Assembly (NCBI GenBank): GCA_016871805.1
Contig: VHCG01000004.1
Span: forward strand, 1-64,000
Direction: 5' to 3'
DNA from: Verrucomicrobiota bacterium
GTDB taxonomy: Bacteria > Verrucomicrobiota > Verrucomicrobiia > Limisphaerales > UBA9464
DNA length: 64,000 bases
The notes below the pieces were generated by a model, which saw only the letters and a program-made list of their open reading frames with translations, was not told the DNA's origin and searched no databases. Shown piece by piece: positions 1-8,546 of the stretch; position 1 is the stretch's first letter; every line of letters begins with the position of its first letter. The translations under genes were made by a program, and so were the position numbers.

Positions 1-61
1 TTCTCCCTCTGGATCAGTGTTGCGAGGTCACGTCAGACCTACCCCCCTTTGCCGTGTCTTT

Positions 62-1030
62 TTAGTCAGGGTCCGCCTGAGAGTTGGGCGGGGGATTCAA
101 CAATAGCCAGAGGTTGGCGATCAGGATGAGCAGTCCCCCGGCCATCAGATGGGGCGTGAGCCTCTCGTTAAGGTATCGGATGCCCGTCAGGCCCGAGAGC
201 CAGCCCGGCACAAACAGGGTGACAATCGCCGTGAACACCGGCTCGCTGCAGTAGAGCAGGCCCGCCTGGGTGGCACTCACCCGGGGCTGCCAATGGTTGG
301 CCAACGGGAATGTGACGAGGGTGCAGACCCCGATGAGCAGCGCAAGAAGCCCCATTGCAGACGGGGAGGCATAGGCCTGGGTCAGCACCCGGGTCTGTGA
401 CCCGGCGGCCCAAGCCAGGGGCCAGGTCGACAACGCCATGCAGCCAAACATCACCACGGTCGCATGGCGTGAGTTGTTGCCCTGGAAACACGGGCGCTCC
501 AGCCACAGGATCTGGGCCGTGAACAACACGCTGCCCGCCAGGGTCTCCCACTCGCCGCGACCGAAACTGAAGTCCTCCGTGCCCAAACGCGCGAGGAGTG
601 CGGCGCCCCCGACCGCACAACCCGAAGCTCCCAGCACCGACACCGTCGGCCACCTCAGTCGGGTGACGCAAAACCACAAGGGGATCAGGACACAATAGCC
701 CTGGGTCAGGAACGATGAGGTCGAGGCCAGCGTGTAGGCCATCCCATCCATCTGGAGCACCAACCCCATTCCCCCGAACAGCCCGATGCCTGCTCCCTGA
801 AAGACCTCCGATCGGGTCAGTCCCCGGAGCGTCCGGGCACAGAACAGTCCGAAGAAGACGGCCGCGACGCTGAATCTCAGCGACGTGCAGAGCGCTGCAA
901 AGAACACGCTCGACTCCCCAGGAACGTTCGATCGGCCCACCTGCTCGAGCGCCTTCATGAACGGAAAGCTGAAGGACCAGCAGGCACAGGTGAATACCAG
1001 CATCAGACTGGCTCGGGTGGCAGAACTCAT
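62..1030 (-). CDS. EamA/DMT-family transporter
   Basis: Predicted inner-membrane transporter of the drug/metabolite transporter superfamily, 322 residues, close to the usual 290-320. About ten hydrophobic segments alternate with short loops. The first starts right after the initiator (LMLVFTCACWSFSFPFMKA), and the N-terminal half carries the small-residue-rich helices typical of EamA domains. The ATG at 1030 is chosen over a TTG nine bases upstream because it sits directly before the first membrane helix. The substrate cannot be told from sequence; members export amino acids, purines or other small metabolites. The gene is divergent from the repeat-protein gene at 1204, with about 170 bp between them. 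Its 3' side is near the window edge and nothing is recognisable beyond the stop. Confidence 0.85.
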   Translation of the reverse strand: MSSATRASLMLVFTCACWSFSFPFMKALEQVGRSNVPGESSVFFAALCTSLRFSVAAVFFGLFCARTLRGLTRSEVFQGAGIGLFGGMGLVLQMDGMAYTLASTSSFLTQGYCVLIPLWFCVTRLRWPTVSVLGASGCAVGGAALLARLGTEDFSFGRGEWETLAGSVLFTAQILWLERPCFQGNNSRHATVVMFGCMALSTWPLAWAAGSQTRVLTQAYASPSAMGLLALLIGVCTLVTFPLANHWQPRVSATQAGLLYCSEPVFTAIVTLFVPGWLSGLTGIRYLNERLTPHLMAGGLLILIANLWLLLNPPPNSQADPD

Positions 1031-1203
1031 TTGGATCAAACCAAGCCTAATCAGGCCGGACCCATCCGGTGATCGAAATCTCCCACGAAATCACGAGACG
1101 CGCGGAAGACCCATGCGGCCCGCGCCTCCGAATCCACGCCCTCCGGTTTTGTCCGTGACCTGAAGACGGTTCCGGGATCCCCTGATGCAAGGCCATCCAC
1201 CCC

Positions 1204-3684
1204 ATGCCTCGCCCCCTTCCCGTCGTCACATCCCTCGCCCTCGCCGCCGGCTTCCTGGGGGGATGGTTTTCCGCCCGGACCCGTGGACCCGCTCCCAGGA
1301 CCGAGATCCCCACTGCTGGGGTGGCGATATCGCCCTCCACCTCGAACGCGGTCGTCCGCAGTCCAGGCCCACTGAACCCCGCTCCGGTGAACCTCGCCGA
1401 ACAGCTCCGGGCCGTCCTCAAGCTGCCCACGAACCGCCGCTGGAGCCCCCTGGCCCGGATCACCCTGTCGCTGGACACCCGCACCACCCCGGTACACCTC
1501 GACACCGCCCGACAGGTCCTGCCCCGTGACCTGTACTACGGGTTCCGATGGATGCTGATCGAACGATGGGTGGAGTCTGATCCGCTTGCCGTGATGACCT
1601 GGGCCCAGACCCTCACCCTCGCGGACGAGCGGGAACCGGCCATCCAGGCCGCCCTGCAGGAATGGGCCCGACGCGACCCGGATGCCGCTCTCGAGTGGGT
1701 TGGTAAGTCGACCTCCGCCGTGAAGCGGGAACAGTGGATGGGCCAGGTCATCCTGGGCATCGCCGAGACCCATTCCGATCGCGCCCTGGAGCTGATGGAG
1801 AAGCTGCCGAAGGGACAACAGGGGATGGTCCGCAACGGGATCATCGAATCGATGGCGGAAAAGGATCCCAAGGCCGCCGCGGAGATGGCGCTCAAGTTCG
1901 ACAAGTCCCGACGCTGGGGCGGATGGGACTCGGCCCTGGGCCCTGCCCTGATGAAGTGGATGGATCAGGATGCCGACGGCGCTCTTGCCTGGTTGAAGTC
2001 CCAGCCGGAATCCCTGCTGAGGAAGAAATCCGTCACCGACACCATGAACCAGCTTTCCTGGCAGAACCCCAAGGCCGCAGCCCAGCTGTTGGAACAGCTG
2101 CCGGGAGGACGCCGTCGGGATGACGCCCTGTCCCAGACCCTCGGCAACCTGGGGCGACAGGACCCGGCGGCGCTCCGGGAGTGGATCGGTCGCCAGTCCA
2201 CCGATGGCGATCGGCAGCTGGGCCAGCTGGCCCTTGCAGAGAGCCTCGCGGATTCCGACCCCACCGCGGCCGCGGCCCTGCTCAAGACGGTCCCGTCCGA
2301 TCCGAACCGGGTCGGGGCCTTCCGTACCGTGGGCACCGAATGGGCCGACCGGGATCCGAACGCCGCCGCCGCCTGGGCCCGGGGATTGCCCGAGGGACCG
2401 GCCCGGGACCAGGCCTTATCCGGCGTCCTCTCCAGCTGGGCGAAGGCAGACCTCCAGGGTGCCGCCCAGTACGCGCTGGGACTGCCCAACGGAAACGGGA
2501 AGAACCAGGCCATTGCGGAGCTTGCCCAGAACTGGGCCTCCAAGGATCCGGATGCCGCCATGGCGTGGTTGAAGGAGGTCCCCAACCCCGCAACCCGCCG
2601 CGATGCGATCCAGAGCCTGATGGGCCAGTTGGGACAGGAGGATCCCGCAACGGCAGCGCGGTTCCTGGAACTGGTCCCCGCCGGCGAGAGCCGTCAGAAC
2701 CTCCTGGGAAACATGGTGAGGGCCTGGGCCGACAGCGATCTGGAGGGGGCGATCACGTGGATGAAGACCCTTCCGGAGGGACGCGACCGGAATGCCGCAA
2801 TCGAGCGCATGAGCTGGAGCTGGATCGAGTCCGACACCAAGGGGGCCGCGGAGTTTGCCGCCAGCCTCCCGACCGGACAGACCCGACAGCAGATGCTTAA
2901 CCAGGCCGCCTCCAGCTGGGCGAACCGGAATCCCGAGGAGGCGGCCGCATTCGCCCTCAAGCTGCCGACCGACACCAGCCGACAACAGATGCTGGAGAGC
3001 ATCGCCTCCACCTGGGCCAGCCGGAGTCCCCAGGAGGCGGCGGCGTTCGCCTCGAAGCTTCCAGAGGGGCCGGGTCGCGACGACGTGGTCAGTCGTGTCG
3101 CCGGCAGTTGGGCCAGCGCGGATCCCCAAGGTGCCCTCGGATGGGTCCAGGGTCTTCCATCAGGCGCGGCCCGCACCGCGGCCCTGGGCAACGTCCTCAG
3201 CGCCTGGGCCTCGGAATCCCCCAAGGAAGCCGCCCAATACCTCCAGAACCTTCCAGGAGGACTGGAGCAGGAGAGCGGCACCCGGGCGGTGCTGTCCTCC
3301 ATGGCGACCGCCGACCCCGCGTACACCGCCTCCTGGATCCGACAGTTCCCCGAGGGCAGCCTCCGCGACGACGCGATCACGACCCTTGCCAGCCAGTGGG
3401 CAGGCCATGATCCGGCGGCGACCGCCGACTGGTTGAACACGCTGGGGGCCGGACGCGGTCGGGAGGATGCCGTGGCCGCCTTTACCCGGACCCTCGCCAA
3501 CCAGGAGCCCTCGACCGCCTGGGAGTGGGCCGGAACCCTGGCGGATCCCAACCGTCAGCAGGACGCCCTCGAGAATGCCGGACGCCAATGGCTCCGAGTG
3601 GATGAGACCGCGGCGCGCTCGGCGATCGAACGCAGTGCCCTGCCTCAGGACATTAAGGAGCGACTCCTGCGGGGGGGCGGCTAG
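1204..3684 (+). CDS. Secreted alpha-solenoid-like protein of about 22 repeats
   Basis: An 826-residue protein with an N-terminal signal or anchor segment (TSLALAAGFLGGWF, residues 9-22) followed by a low-complexity linker. From about residue 120 to the end it is almost entirely repeats of about 32 residues. The consensus has the form WAxxDPxAAxxWxxxLPxGxxRDxA, with aromatic and Ala-rich positions that suggest paired helices, as in TPR or HEAT-type solenoids. I count roughly 22 units: the central ones (for example residues 380-480) are the most regular and those at the ends are diverged. No catalytic motif is visible. A role as a periplasmic or surface-exposed scaffold is inference. It stands alone on the plus strand. 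The ATG at 1204 is the natural start. Confidence 0.75.
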   Translation: MPRPLPVVTSLALAAGFLGGWFSARTRGPAPRTEIPTAGVAISPSTSNAVVRSPGPLNPAPVNLAEQLRAVLKLPTNRRWSPLARITLSLDTRTTPVHLDTARQVLPRDLYYGFRWMLIERWVESDPLAVMTWAQTLTLADEREPAIQAALQEWARRDPDAALEWVGKSTSAVKREQWMGQVILGIAETHSDRALELMEKLPKGQQGMVRNGIIESMAEKDPKAAAEMALKFDKSRRWGGWDSALGPALMKWMDQDADGALAWLKSQPESLLRKKSVTDTMNQLSWQNPKAAAQLLEQLPGGRRRDDALSQTLGNLGRQDPAALREWIGRQSTDGDRQLGQLALAESLADSDPTAAAALLKTVPSDPNRVGAFRTVGTEWADRDPNAAAAWARGLPEGPARDQALSGVLSSWAKADLQGAAQYALGLPNGNGKNQAIAELAQNWASKDPDAAMAWLKEVPNPATRRDAIQSLMGQLGQEDPATAARFLELVPAGESRQNLLGNMVRAWADSDLEGAITWMKTLPEGRDRNAAIERMSWSWIESDTKGAAEFAASLPTGQTRQQMLNQAASSWANRNPEEAAAFALKLPTDTSRQQMLESIASTWASRSPQEAAAFASKLPEGPGRDDVVSRVAGSWASADPQGALGWVQGLPSGAARTAALGNVLSAWASESPKEAAQYLQNLPGGLEQESGTRAVLSSMATADPAYTASWIRQFPEGSLRDDAITTLASQWAGHDPAATADWLNTLGAGRGREDAVAAFTRTLANQEPSTAWEWAGTLADPNRQQDALENAGRQWLRVDETAARSAIERSALPQDIKERLLRGGG

Positions 3685-3718
3685 AACCCGCGCGAGACCG
3701 CAGCCTTCACTGCTCCTC

Positions 3719-4171
3719 CTAGTCGCCGCTCGTTTGGGCCTCGAAATGCCGGAACAGGTTCTCGAACCGCTCTGCCTTGAGACGGTAGTGCGACGAGACC
3801 TTCTTGACGCTGTAGCCCTTGGCCGCGAAGTGACCCGGCTTATTCCAGAGGAGATAGAGCTCAACGGGCTTGGGTGGACGACCCGTCGCCTTGTGGAAAA
3901 CCGAGATCCGGTCGTCGAGGATGCGCCGCGCCACGGTCCAAGCCACCTCGGGATTCGTATAGTCCCTCGACTTCGAGTAAGCCCGCCAGACTTCCGGCAG
4001 GATCTGGAACCGGCTGATCTCCCCAGCCCCGCCCCGAACCCGATCCGCTGAGGAGGCCTCCGGGCCCGTCGCTCCGCTTTCAAACATCGCCAGGGAGTCC
4101 CGGACAGGGCTGCACAACGCCACCCCTTGGAGGACGACGAGCACAACCGCCATGAAGGGGATCCGAAACAC
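3719..4171 (-). CDS. Small secreted protein, possibly lysozyme-like
   Basis: A 150-residue protein beginning with a hydrophobic export segment (PFMAVVLVVLQGVALC). The start is taken at GTG 4171, which supplies an arginine before the hydrophobic core; ATG 4153 is the alternative. The mature part contains GEISRFQILPEVWRAYS followed by a helix-rich stretch and VELYLLWNKPG. This order resembles the core of soluble transglycosylase or lysozyme-like domains (a Glu, then a Q-P-W segment). I see no complete catalytic signature, so peptidoglycan cleavage is only a possibility. It converges with the repeat-protein gene, with 34 bp between the two stops. Confidence 0.55.
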   Translation of the reverse strand: MFRIPFMAVVLVVLQGVALCSPVRDSLAMFESGATGPEASSADRVRGGAGEISRFQILPEVWRAYSKSRDYTNPEVAWTVARRILDDRISVFHKATGRPPKPVELYLLWNKPGHFAAKGYSVKKVSSHYRLKAERFENLFRHFEAQTSGD

Positions 4172-4192
4172 CGACGTTGGTTAGGATGCCTG

Positions 4193-4204
4193 AAGGACGT
4201 CCTT
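4193..4204. promoter_or_regulatory. Perfect 12-bp palindrome, possible operator
   Basis: AAGGACGTCCTT is a perfect palindrome, extended imperfectly on both sides (TGA before, TCA after). It lies in the divergent gap between the small secreted protein gene (start 4171) and the pseudopilin gene (start 4434), 26 bp upstream of the DnaA-box-like cluster. It could be a dimeric repressor site, but no second copy was noticed in the window. Confidence 0.3.
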
Positions 4205-4229
4205 TCAGACCATAGAACCTTCAGGTGAG

Positions 4230-4259
4230 TTATCCACAATTCTTCACAGGTTGTTCACA
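4230..4259 (+). promoter_or_regulatory. Cluster of three DnaA-box-like 9-mers
   Basis: TTATCCACA (4230-4238) matches the strong Escherichia coli DnaA box exactly. It is followed by TTCTTCACA (4240-4248) and TTGTTCACA (4251-4259) in the same orientation. Their start-to-start spacings of 10 and 11 bp put all three on one face of the helix. The gap has no obvious AT-rich unwinding region and no dnaA, dnaN, gidA or rpmH nearby, so this is not called an origin. DnaA titration or DnaA-controlled transcription of a flanking gene fits better. Confidence 0.45.
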
Positions 4260-4433
4260 GGCATGCAGGGAGAAGGATGACCCCTGCCTGGATGTCCTCC
4301 GGGCACTATCCGCCATGGATTCACCGTGCGTCTCCGGAGTGGACTTCACCGTGGAGGCATGGATCCTTCGGACATGCCCCACCGATGAGAGTCCCACCGG
4401 ATTTCAGGACGTCACCGGAACACCGGCCGAACC

Positions 4434-5204
4434 ATGAACCGTCCTTCCGCAATTCCTCGTCGCCTCCCCGGTTTCACCCTCATCGAGCTGCTGGTCGTCA
4501 TCGCGATCATCGCCATCCTCGCCGGGATGCTCCTGCCGGCGTTGGGCAAGGCCAAGACCAAGGCCATCCAGATCAAATGCCTCAGCAACCTGAAGCAGCT
4601 GGGCGTCACCGCGGTCCTCTACGCGGGCGATAACAAGGATCGCTTCCCGGAGATGATCGACCCGGTCTCGAAGACCGGCGGCAACTGGCCCTGGGATCTC
4701 CCCGCCTACGTCGCGAACCAGATGACCCAGAACGGAGCCAAACGCCACATCCTCTACTGCCCCGGCTTCGAGAAGCAGGACAACAATGAGCTCTGGAAAT
4801 TCACGACCGACTCGGTCAACGAGACGACCGTCAAGAACACCGGCTTCCGCGTCGTGGGCTACCAATTCGCGTGGCTCTACTCCCCCCGGGTCCGGACGAC
4901 CAACATCACCGAGTCGCTGAACCCCAAGCCGTGGCGGATGAAGGATGGAACCGAATACAATCCTGGAGCCTCCGACCGGGCGATCGTCGCCGATGCCACC
5001 TTGTCGCAGGGCATGAATGAGACCGACCGATCCAAGAACCGCTACACGAAGGTTGACGGCGGCTGGAAGGGCCACCAGGCCCCCCATCTAAACGGTCGAC
5101 TCCCCAGCGGCGGCAATCTTCTCATGGCGGACGGCCACGGCGAGTGGCGCCGATTCGACAAGATGCGCGTCCGGACTGATGGCGATCCGACCTTCTGGTG
5201 GTGA
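4434..5204 (+). CDS. Pseudopilin-like protein (prepilin N-methylation domain)
   Basis: A 256-residue protein with a type IV prepilin leader: a short basic N-terminus, then [18 protein letters not shown] at about residues 13-30. The conserved Glu at +5 is expected for prepilin peptidase processing and N-methylation. The helix runs into [19 protein letters not shown], typical of the type II secretion-like pseudopilins that are greatly expanded in Verrucomicrobiota and Planctomycetota. Near the C-terminus it has [18 protein letters not shown], a variant of the family's H-x9-DG signature with a longer spacer. It probably sits in the inner membrane or a pseudopilus; its substrate or partner is unknown. 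It is followed by two related exported proteins and another pseudopilin on the same strand. Confidence 0.9.
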   Translation: MNRPSAIPRRLPGFTLIELLVVIAIIAILAGMLLPALGKAKTKAIQIKCLSNLKQLGVTAVLYAGDNKDRFPEMIDPVSKTGGNWPWDLPAYVANQMTQNGAKRHILYCPGFEKQDNNELWKFTTDSVNETTVKNTGFRVVGYQFAWLYSPRVRTTNITESLNPKPWRMKDGTEYNPGASDRAIVADATLSQGMNETDRSKNRYTKVDGGWKGHQAPHLNGRLPSGGNLLMADGHGEWRRFDKMRVRTDGDPTFWW

Positions 5205-5303
5205 GGTCGGAACAGGTCCCGCACATTTTGCGGATTGCCTGTATTCTCCGCTTCGCACCGGGAGGGAGGACTCGTTACTATACCCTCCCCTAACGCTTTC
5301 ATC

Positions 5304-6050
5304 ATGAATCCTTTGGTCCAGCGCACCTCCCGCCTAGCCCCCGCTCTTGTCCTCGCCACTTTCTCGGCGGTCAGGGTCGCGGCCCAGTCCCTTCCCGTCA
5401 CCAACCCCTCGTTCGAGTCGCCCCAGGTTCCCTCGGGGTTCCCGGCGTCGACCTTCGTGGGCGGCTGGCAGAAGAACCCGCCGCCGCCGACGGAGTGGGG
5501 CATCACCCCGGATCAATGGGACCAGATGGCCGGCATCTTCCCGAATCCGGCCGCCGGTCAGCCCCGGCACATCGTCAACGCCAGTGGCACCCAGGTGGCC
5601 TTCGTCTTCGCCGTCCCCGGCGTTGCCCTGACCCAGCTGACGGCCAACACCTTCACTCCAGGACTCGCCTACACCCTCGATGTGGGCCTGCGCGGTGGCG
5701 GCGCCCTCACCCCCGGAACCCAGTTCTACGTGGGCCTCTTCTACACCGATGGGGTCTCCAGGACCTCCGTCGCCTCCACCGTGGTCAGCGCCACGGATGA
5801 GCTGACCAACACCGACACCCTCCGCACGATCTCGGTCGCCCTCGGAACCGTCTCGAAGACCGACGCCTGGTCGGGACGCCAGATCGGCATCGAACTGAGC
5901 GCCCTCTCCCCGAACGGCACGCAGGGAATCGCCTATTGGGAAGCCGACAACGTCCAGCTCACCGCGGTTCCGGAACCCTCGACGTGGGCACTCGGCGCCG
6001 CCGGACTCCTGGTGTTGGGTGCCGCGGCGATGAATCGCCGACGCCAGTAG
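5304..6050 (+). CDS. PEP-CTERM sorted extracellular protein
   Basis: A 248-residue exported protein. The ATG at 5304 gives a clean signal peptide (basic start, hydrophobic core to VRVAAQ), so an upstream in-frame start is rejected. The mature part opens with LPVTNPSFESPQVPSGFP and looks like a beta-sandwich of the discoidin or CBM kind. It ends with a textbook PEP-CTERM tripartite signal: VPEPSTWALGAAGLLVLG, then a basic NRRRQ terminus. Such tails are recognised by exosortase-type enzymes and handed to the cell surface or exopolysaccharide. The next gene encodes a clear paralogue without the tail. The function of the ectodomain is unknown. Confidence 0.85.
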   Translation: MNPLVQRTSRLAPALVLATFSAVRVAAQSLPVTNPSFESPQVPSGFPASTFVGGWQKNPPPPTEWGITPDQWDQMAGIFPNPAAGQPRHIVNASGTQVAFVFAVPGVALTQLTANTFTPGLAYTLDVGLRGGGALTPGTQFYVGLFYTDGVSRTSVASTVVSATDELTNTDTLRTISVALGTVSKTDAWSGRQIGIELSALSPNGTQGIAYWEADNVQLTAVPEPSTWALGAAGLLVLGAAAMNRRRQ

Positions 6051-6065
6051 GACGTCGGTGCTCCC

Positions 6066-7004
6066 ATGGCAGCACCGCACCTTCCCAGAGACCTGCGGGT
6101 GAGTCGCATCCTGCTGGGTACGCTGGCCACCCTGTCTCTCCCGGCCGTCGACCTCCCGATTCCGAACGGGTCCTTCGAGCTCCCGAAGACGGACTACGTC
6201 AACACCCGGATCACCTCCTGGCAGGAGACCGACCCGCCGCCCGACTATCCCTCCGGAGGGGGATTCGCGTGGGACCAGCTGTCGGGCGTCTTCCACAACA
6301 CACCGGCGGGGGCCAGTGATCATCTGACCAACCTCGACGGCCAGCAGGCCCTCTACCTGTTTGCCATCCCCGGGGTGGGCATCCTCCAGGACGCCACCAC
6401 ACGGGATTGGGATGACTCGGAGCCCAGCCACGCGTTCTCGGTCCCGTTCGAACCTGGAGGCCGTTATACCCTGACGGTCGGACTCATGGGGGGCAGTGGG
6501 AACATGCTGCCCGGCGTGCCGCTCGAGATCTCGCTCTACCACCGTGGTGCCGATGGCACGATCCTCCCGGTCGCCACCCGTCGCGTGGAACATGCCCCGG
6601 AGGTGTTCACCGACCGGAACCATTTCGTGGACTTCTCGGTATCGACCGATCCGGTTCTTCCCACCGACCCCTGGTCTGGAAAGCCCATGGGTATCCGGAT
6701 CCTCTCGGTCGTCTCGGATTCCCAACGGGGCGGGTACTGGGACATCGACCATGTCCGCCTCTCCCGGGAGATCGTGATGGTGCCACGGGTCGAGGTCCGC
6801 ACGACGTGGGACGGGGATCCCGCGGTGCTAACACTCCGTTGGGCCTCCCAGCCGGGGTTCACCTACCGGGTGCTCAGCTCGATGGATCTGACCCAATGGA
6901 CGACTGCGGTGGAGGGTCTTCCCGGCACGGGCGAGGAACTCTCCTGGAAACTCCCGACCCTGAATGGTGATCACGGGTTTGTCCGGATCGAGGCGTTGCG
7001 GTAG
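6066..7004 (+). CDS. Exported paralogue of the upstream PEP-CTERM protein
   Basis: A 312-residue protein starting 15 bp after the preceding stop. Residues 30-230 repeat the layout of the upstream protein: [11 protein letters not shown] matches its LPVTNPSFESP, then [14 protein letters not shown] matches WDQMAGIFPNPAAG, then a similar [10 protein letters not shown] core. The C-terminus differs: instead of a PEP-CTERM tail it has a module with [13 protein letters not shown], of the FN3-like type common at the ends of verrucomicrobial secreted proteins. An N-terminal hydrophobic stretch ([15 protein letters not shown]) supports export. It is likely co-transcribed with its neighbour and was probably derived from it by duplication and tail exchange. 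Confidence 0.75.
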   Translation: MAAPHLPRDLRVSRILLGTLATLSLPAVDLPIPNGSFELPKTDYVNTRITSWQETDPPPDYPSGGGFAWDQLSGVFHNTPAGASDHLTNLDGQQALYLFAIPGVGILQDATTRDWDDSEPSHAFSVPFEPGGRYTLTVGLMGGSGNMLPGVPLEISLYHRGADGTILPVATRRVEHAPEVFTDRNHFVDFSVSTDPVLPTDPWSGKPMGIRILSVVSDSQRGGYWDIDHVRLSREIVMVPRVEVRTTWDGDPAVLTLRWASQPGFTYRVLSSMDLTQWTTAVEGLPGTGEELSWKLPTLNGDHGFVRIEALR

Positions 7005-7045
7005 ATAGAAGCGTCCTCGCAGCCGCCCCCCGGCACTTGGACCCC

Positions 7046-7825
7046 ATGCGCCGCGGCAACCCTTCAATGCAGGGATTCACCCTGATCGAGCTGCTGGTGG
7101 TGATCGCCATCATCGCGATCCTCGCCGGTCTTCTCCTGCCGGGTCTGGCCAAGGCAAAGGACTCGGGGCGTCGTGCGGTGTGCACGGGGAACCTGCGCCA
7201 GCTGGGCATCGCGATCCACGGCTACGCCCAGGACCACAGCGGGTGGATGCCCTACGGCCCCCAGGCGCCGCCATTCTCGCACCCCTCGGAGCTCTATCCG
7301 TCCACCGGATCCCCCACGAGCCTCCTGTCCCTCCGCGACGGACGCCCTGCCGGTCTCGGTCTGATGCTGGCGTCGACCCTCGCCCAGACCCCGCGCGTGT
7401 TGTTCTGTCCGGGAGCCGATCAACCCACCGATGCCCAGGCCGAACTGATCAAGGTCGGCACCAACCAGGCCCGGGGCAGCTACTACTATCGCCACGGTGG
7501 CGTGACCGAGATGTTCTTCACGCCTCCCACAATGCCCACCAGCCTCAAGCTCGAGGACCCGGGGAACAACCGGAACGGCATGCCCATCCGAGCCCTCGCC
7601 ATCGACACCCAGTTCCTGTGCTCGGAGGACGTGGCCGTGTTCAACCTGCGGCCCAAGACCCATCACCGAAGGGCCAACTGCAACGTGCTCTTCACCGACG
7701 GTCATGTCGTCGGCCGCGCCAACCGCGACCAACGCTTCACCGTCGACGTCCGCTCCAACTCCGAACTCCGCGACTCCTTCAACCGCATCCTCCGGGTCTT
7801 CGAGACAGCCGACCTCGAACCATAG
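7046..7825 (+). CDS. Pseudopilin-like protein (H-x(n)-DG type)
   Basis: A 259-residue protein with a prepilin leader ending in [19 protein letters not shown] near residues 10-28, then [19 protein letters not shown]. The C-terminal part has [18 protein letters not shown], the H-x(9-11)-DG signature of this family. The ATG at 7046 is preferred to a TTG nine bases earlier. It follows the two related exported protein genes on the same strand with a 41-bp gap, so the four genes from 4434 may form one transcription unit. Specific cargo or function is unknown. It converges with the minus-strand operon that ends at 7848. Confidence 0.88.
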   Translation: MRRGNPSMQGFTLIELLVVIAIIAILAGLLLPGLAKAKDSGRRAVCTGNLRQLGIAIHGYAQDHSGWMPYGPQAPPFSHPSELYPSTGSPTSLLSLRDGRPAGLGLMLASTLAQTPRVLFCPGADQPTDAQAELIKVGTNQARGSYYYRHGGVTEMFFTPPTMPTSLKLEDPGNNRNGMPIRALAIDTQFLCSEDVAVFNLRPKTHHRRANCNVLFTDGHVVGRANRDQRFTVDVRSNSELRDSFNRILRVFETADLEP

Positions 7826-7847
7826 TCGAGGGTCCCCAGGATCCACT

Positions 7848-8546
7848 TCAACGGGCGATATCCCGTCGCATCCATGCGGCGTGGCCATCCAGGTAGAGCT
7901 GGTTGCGTCCACCCCGATGGGCCGACCACCCCGCCTCAGGCGGACGACTCGCACCTCGGGACCACGCCTCGGCATACCCCGCCCACAACGAGCGCTCGAA
8001 GAACGGGGTCATGAGCCATTCCTCGTCCACGACACTGCCGCCCCGGAGCCGGGCGATGCTCTCGGGTGTCCGACCCCGGGCATACCGGGCCGCACCGGGA
8101 TCCGACTCCGCCAACTTGTCGGAGATGTAGTTGGCGACACCCCGGACGGGATCATTTTTTCCCATACGGCTCCATGGACCCACGAAATGGGCCCGCCAGT
8201 CGTTGGTGGCCGCCCACGGAACCGGTGGGCTCCACCAGAGGCGCGGGTTCGGCTGGTACCGTTCCAGCAACGGGATGAACGACCCCATGGACGCGTATCG
8301 CTTTCCCTTGGCATCGACGGGCGGGGTCAACTGGAGGACGTCATCGGAAACAAATGGAAGGCGATCTTCCGACTCGCCCTGGTACAGCAGCGTGGCGACC
8401 CCGATCTGGTGAAGATTCGATAGGCAAGCCGTCTGCAGTGCCCGCGACCGGGCCTTTCCAAGGGCCGGAAGGAGCAGCCCTGCAAGGATCGCAATGAGGG
8501 CGATCACCACCAGCAGCTCGATCAATGTGAACCCGTTTCGCCTCAT
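7848..8546 (-). CDS. Pseudopilin-like protein coupled to a GH38-type gene
   Basis: A 232-residue protein starting [19 protein letters not shown], a compact prepilin leader with Glu at +5. It continues [19 protein letters not shown], as in the two plus-strand pseudopilins. Near the C-terminus [13 protein letters not shown] fits H-x9-DG exactly. Its ATG overlaps the TGA of the upstream glycosidase gene in an ATGA, which implies translational coupling. A longer upstream frame exists but lies entirely inside the glycosidase gene and is ignored. The coupling ties this pseudopilin to the glycoside-processing operon, the most informative context for any of the three. Confidence 0.88.
   Translation of the reverse strand: MRRNGFTLIELLVVIALIAILAGLLLPALGKARSRALQTACLSNLHQIGVATLLYQGESEDRLPFVSDDVLQLTPPVDAKGKRYASMGSFIPLLERYQPNPRLWWSPPVPWAATNDWRAHFVGPWSRMGKNDPVRGVANYISDKLAESDPGAARYARGRTPESIARLRGGSVVDEEWLMTPFFERSLWAGYAEAWSRGASRPPEAGWSAHRGGRNQLYLDGHAAWMRRDIAR

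Noticed and set aside
1204-3684. CRISPR-like or DNA-level tandem repeats
   Set aside because: The repetition is at protein level with diverged codons inside one long frame, and there are no identical short repeats with spacers.
4193-4259. Replication origin
   Set aside because: DnaA-box-like sites are present, but there is no AT-rich unwinding element and no replication gene nearby, so only a regulatory or titration site is proposed.
5334-6752. A 472-codon open frame on the minus strand
   Set aside because: Antisense to two exported protein genes whose paralogy to each other confirms the plus-strand frames.
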